Assembly: GCA_021797225.1 (NCBI GenBank)
Contig: JAKAAE010000073.1
Coordinates: 1 to 7,647, forward strand
Source of the DNA: Thermoplasmata archaeon
GTDB lineage: Archaea > Thermoplasmatota > Thermoplasmata > Thermoplasmatales > Thermoplasmataceae
Reading direction: 5' to 3'
DNA length: 7,647 nt
A model generated the notes under the pieces. It was not told the origin of the DNA. It saw nothing but the letters and a program-made list of their open reading frames with translations, and made no database searches. This document shows positions 6,531-7,647 of this stretch, piece after piece; the first letter of the stretch is position 1; each line of letters starts with the position of its first letter. The translations under genes and the position numbers were made by a program.

Positions 6531-7478
6531 TTATAGTTCTCCATATATTTCTTTATCGAAATCTGTGCACACATTAACATTTATAATGTTCTTGCCATAT
6601 AACTCTCTGCTTGCAGAAAACATAATTTCAAGGTATTCATTCAGGCGTGACGAAGAAATGACAGAGGAAGAATATAATCTGTTATTCTTGTATTTAATAA
6701 TTATATTCCCCCTGAATATTCCCCGTGCATTTGCACGATCTTTTATAATACTCAATAACTTATTTGTGCTTTCTGTCTCATATATCATATCCTTTTTTGA
6801 CAAACTAATGAAATTCTCTTTTTCCTCAACTTCACGTTGAGAAAAAATTATTATCTTAAAGTTGTTCAGGCAGTATGGATTTTCTACAACTTCTGCCAGC
6901 GCGTCTTCCTCCATGATTACTTTTGTTGGATAGTCTATATTATGCATTGAAATGGGTAACGAATACTGAATAATGGATAATGGAGTTCTCTGATTCTTTT
7001 TATTCATTAAAAAAATAACGTCCTCACTCTTTTTCATTAATAAATCATCTATAAAATATGGGATAACCAGATATTTATTGAGAACAAGGGATAGAGGCTC
7101 CTTATACTGGCTATGATATCTAACCCTTATAATCAGTTTTCCCTGCTCTACTGTGATCTCAGAAAACTGAACGCTTTTCACACCCCATAATTCTGCTATT
7201 AAATTCAGGATTCTTGAAGAAATTACCGGTCTGGATATCATATAATAGCTTTCAGTCTCTATCGGGCTATATGACCGGATTATTTCCGAGATGCGTTCCT
7301 CAACACCCTCTTTTGCAATAAAAGCCTCAAAATAATATTTGTCTTCAGTGTCATCCCTTCTGACAATAATGGAAAATGTAATATTATGCAACTTGGACAG
7401 TCTAAAAAGATCAGAAGAATCATTTATCAATAGTTTCATTTTCATATCTAAGCGGCAGCCGATATCCTTAATTCGCAT
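6531..7478 (-). CDS. Unknown 315-residue protein, first gene of the four-gene block, paralogue of 2764-3711
   Basis: Family not recognised. The protein looks soluble: no signal peptide, membrane helix or nucleotide-binding loop. From about residue 90 to 286 it aligns with the protein encoded at 2764-3711, gaplessly from SLP (173-175) onward; the best block is FKIIIFSQREVEEKENF with the following SKKDMIYE (207-234), and later LY (268-269), R278 and EY (281-282) also match. The conserved half may be a shared interaction domain; the N-terminal 85 residues are specific to each and could define separate partners. The start at ATG 7478 is supported by a box A centred 26 bases upstream, but M12 (7445) or M14 (7439) would remove a leader (MRIKDIGCRLD) that has no counterpart in the paralogue. 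The gene is 78 bases ahead of the ATPase in the same direction. Its role is likely tied to the ATPase and glycan synthase, by context only. Confidence 0.85.
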   Translation of the reverse strand: MRIKDIGCRLDMKMKLLINDSSDLFRLSKLHNITFSIIVRRDDTEDKYYFEAFIAKEGVEERISEIIRSYSPIETESYYMISRPVISSRILNLIAELWGVKSVQFSEITVEQGKLIIRVRYHSQYKEPLSLVLNKYLVIPYFIDDLLMKKSEDVIFLMNKKNQRTPLSIIQYSLPISMHNIDYPTKVIMEEDALAEVVENPYCLNNFKIIIFSQREVEEKENFISLSKKDMIYETESTNKLLSIIKDRANARGIFRGNIIIKYKNNRLYSSSVISSSRLNEYLEIMFSASRELYGKNIINVNVCTDFDKEIYGEL

Positions 7479-7498
7479 TGAAATATAATTATAATTAC

Positions 7499-7510
7499 CT
7501 ATATATAATT
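7499..7510 (-). promoter_or_regulatory. Box A promoter element of the four-gene block
   Basis: The minus strand reads AATTATATATAG, centred about 26 bases before ATG 7478, as expected for a leaderless archaeal transcript. The surrounding 7479-7590 stretch is very AT-rich and contains further TATA-like strings, so the exact element is uncertain, but position and quality make this the best candidate for the main promoter of the block. Confidence 0.5.
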
Positions 7511-7647
7511 AACTTATATATCATATGCCGATTTAAACATTTTAGACAAAAATGATTTATATTTATAAAAAAATTTGTATAATGTTATTATTTAATGGAA
7601 TTTCTGCCATATGAATCAATGTTTATATAAAGTGCCGATAAGTGCCT

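Noticed and set aside
6565..6840. 91-codon plus-strand open frame opposite the first unknown protein
   Set aside because: The minus-strand frame is confirmed as coding by its paralogy with the protein at 2764-3711; the plus frame has no such support.

Overview
The window reads as archaeal DNA, most probably from a Thermoplasmatales relative (Ferroplasma, Acidiplasma or Cuniculiplasma-like). This is inferred from AT-rich box-A-like TATA elements about 22-30 bases ahead of several start codons, mostly without a Shine-Dalgarno site (leaderless style), one archaeal GGTGAT ribosome binding site inside an operon, and the gene families present. The genus cannot be fixed from sequence reading alone.

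Left part (1-2536) is metabolic. The 3' end of a PLP-dependent cysteine synthase runs rightward off the left edge. Converging on it are two leftward genes 39 bases apart: an aspartate/glutamate racemase family protein and downstream of it a PLP enzyme that matches sphingosine-1-phosphate lyases along nearly its whole length. Archaea are not known to make sphingolipids, so the real substrate of this lyase-like enzyme is open.

Right part (2764-7478) is a leftward four-gene block, visibly more AT-rich: an unknown 315-residue protein, a KaiC/RAD55-type RecA-fold ATPase with an extra N-terminal domain, a processive family-2 glycosyltransferase of the cellulose/hyaluronan synthase type with about seven membrane segments, and a second unknown 315-residue protein. 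Reading the two unknown proteins against each other shows they are diverged paralogues (collinear over about 190 residues, gapless over the last 110). The ATPase and glycosyltransferase genes overlap and are translationally coupled. The attractive reading is a surface-polysaccharide or glycan-extrusion system whose synthase is controlled by a KaiC-like ATPase and a pair of related soluble partners. That function is inference; the family of the paired proteins is not one I recognise.

No tRNA, rRNA, CRISPR array, transposase or long repeat was seen. Stretches between genes are short: 363-406, 1808-1846, 2537-2763 (227 bases, AT-rich, holds only the racemase promoter), 3712-3753, 6453-6530 and 7479-7647 (promoter region of the four-gene block and an unresolved right edge).
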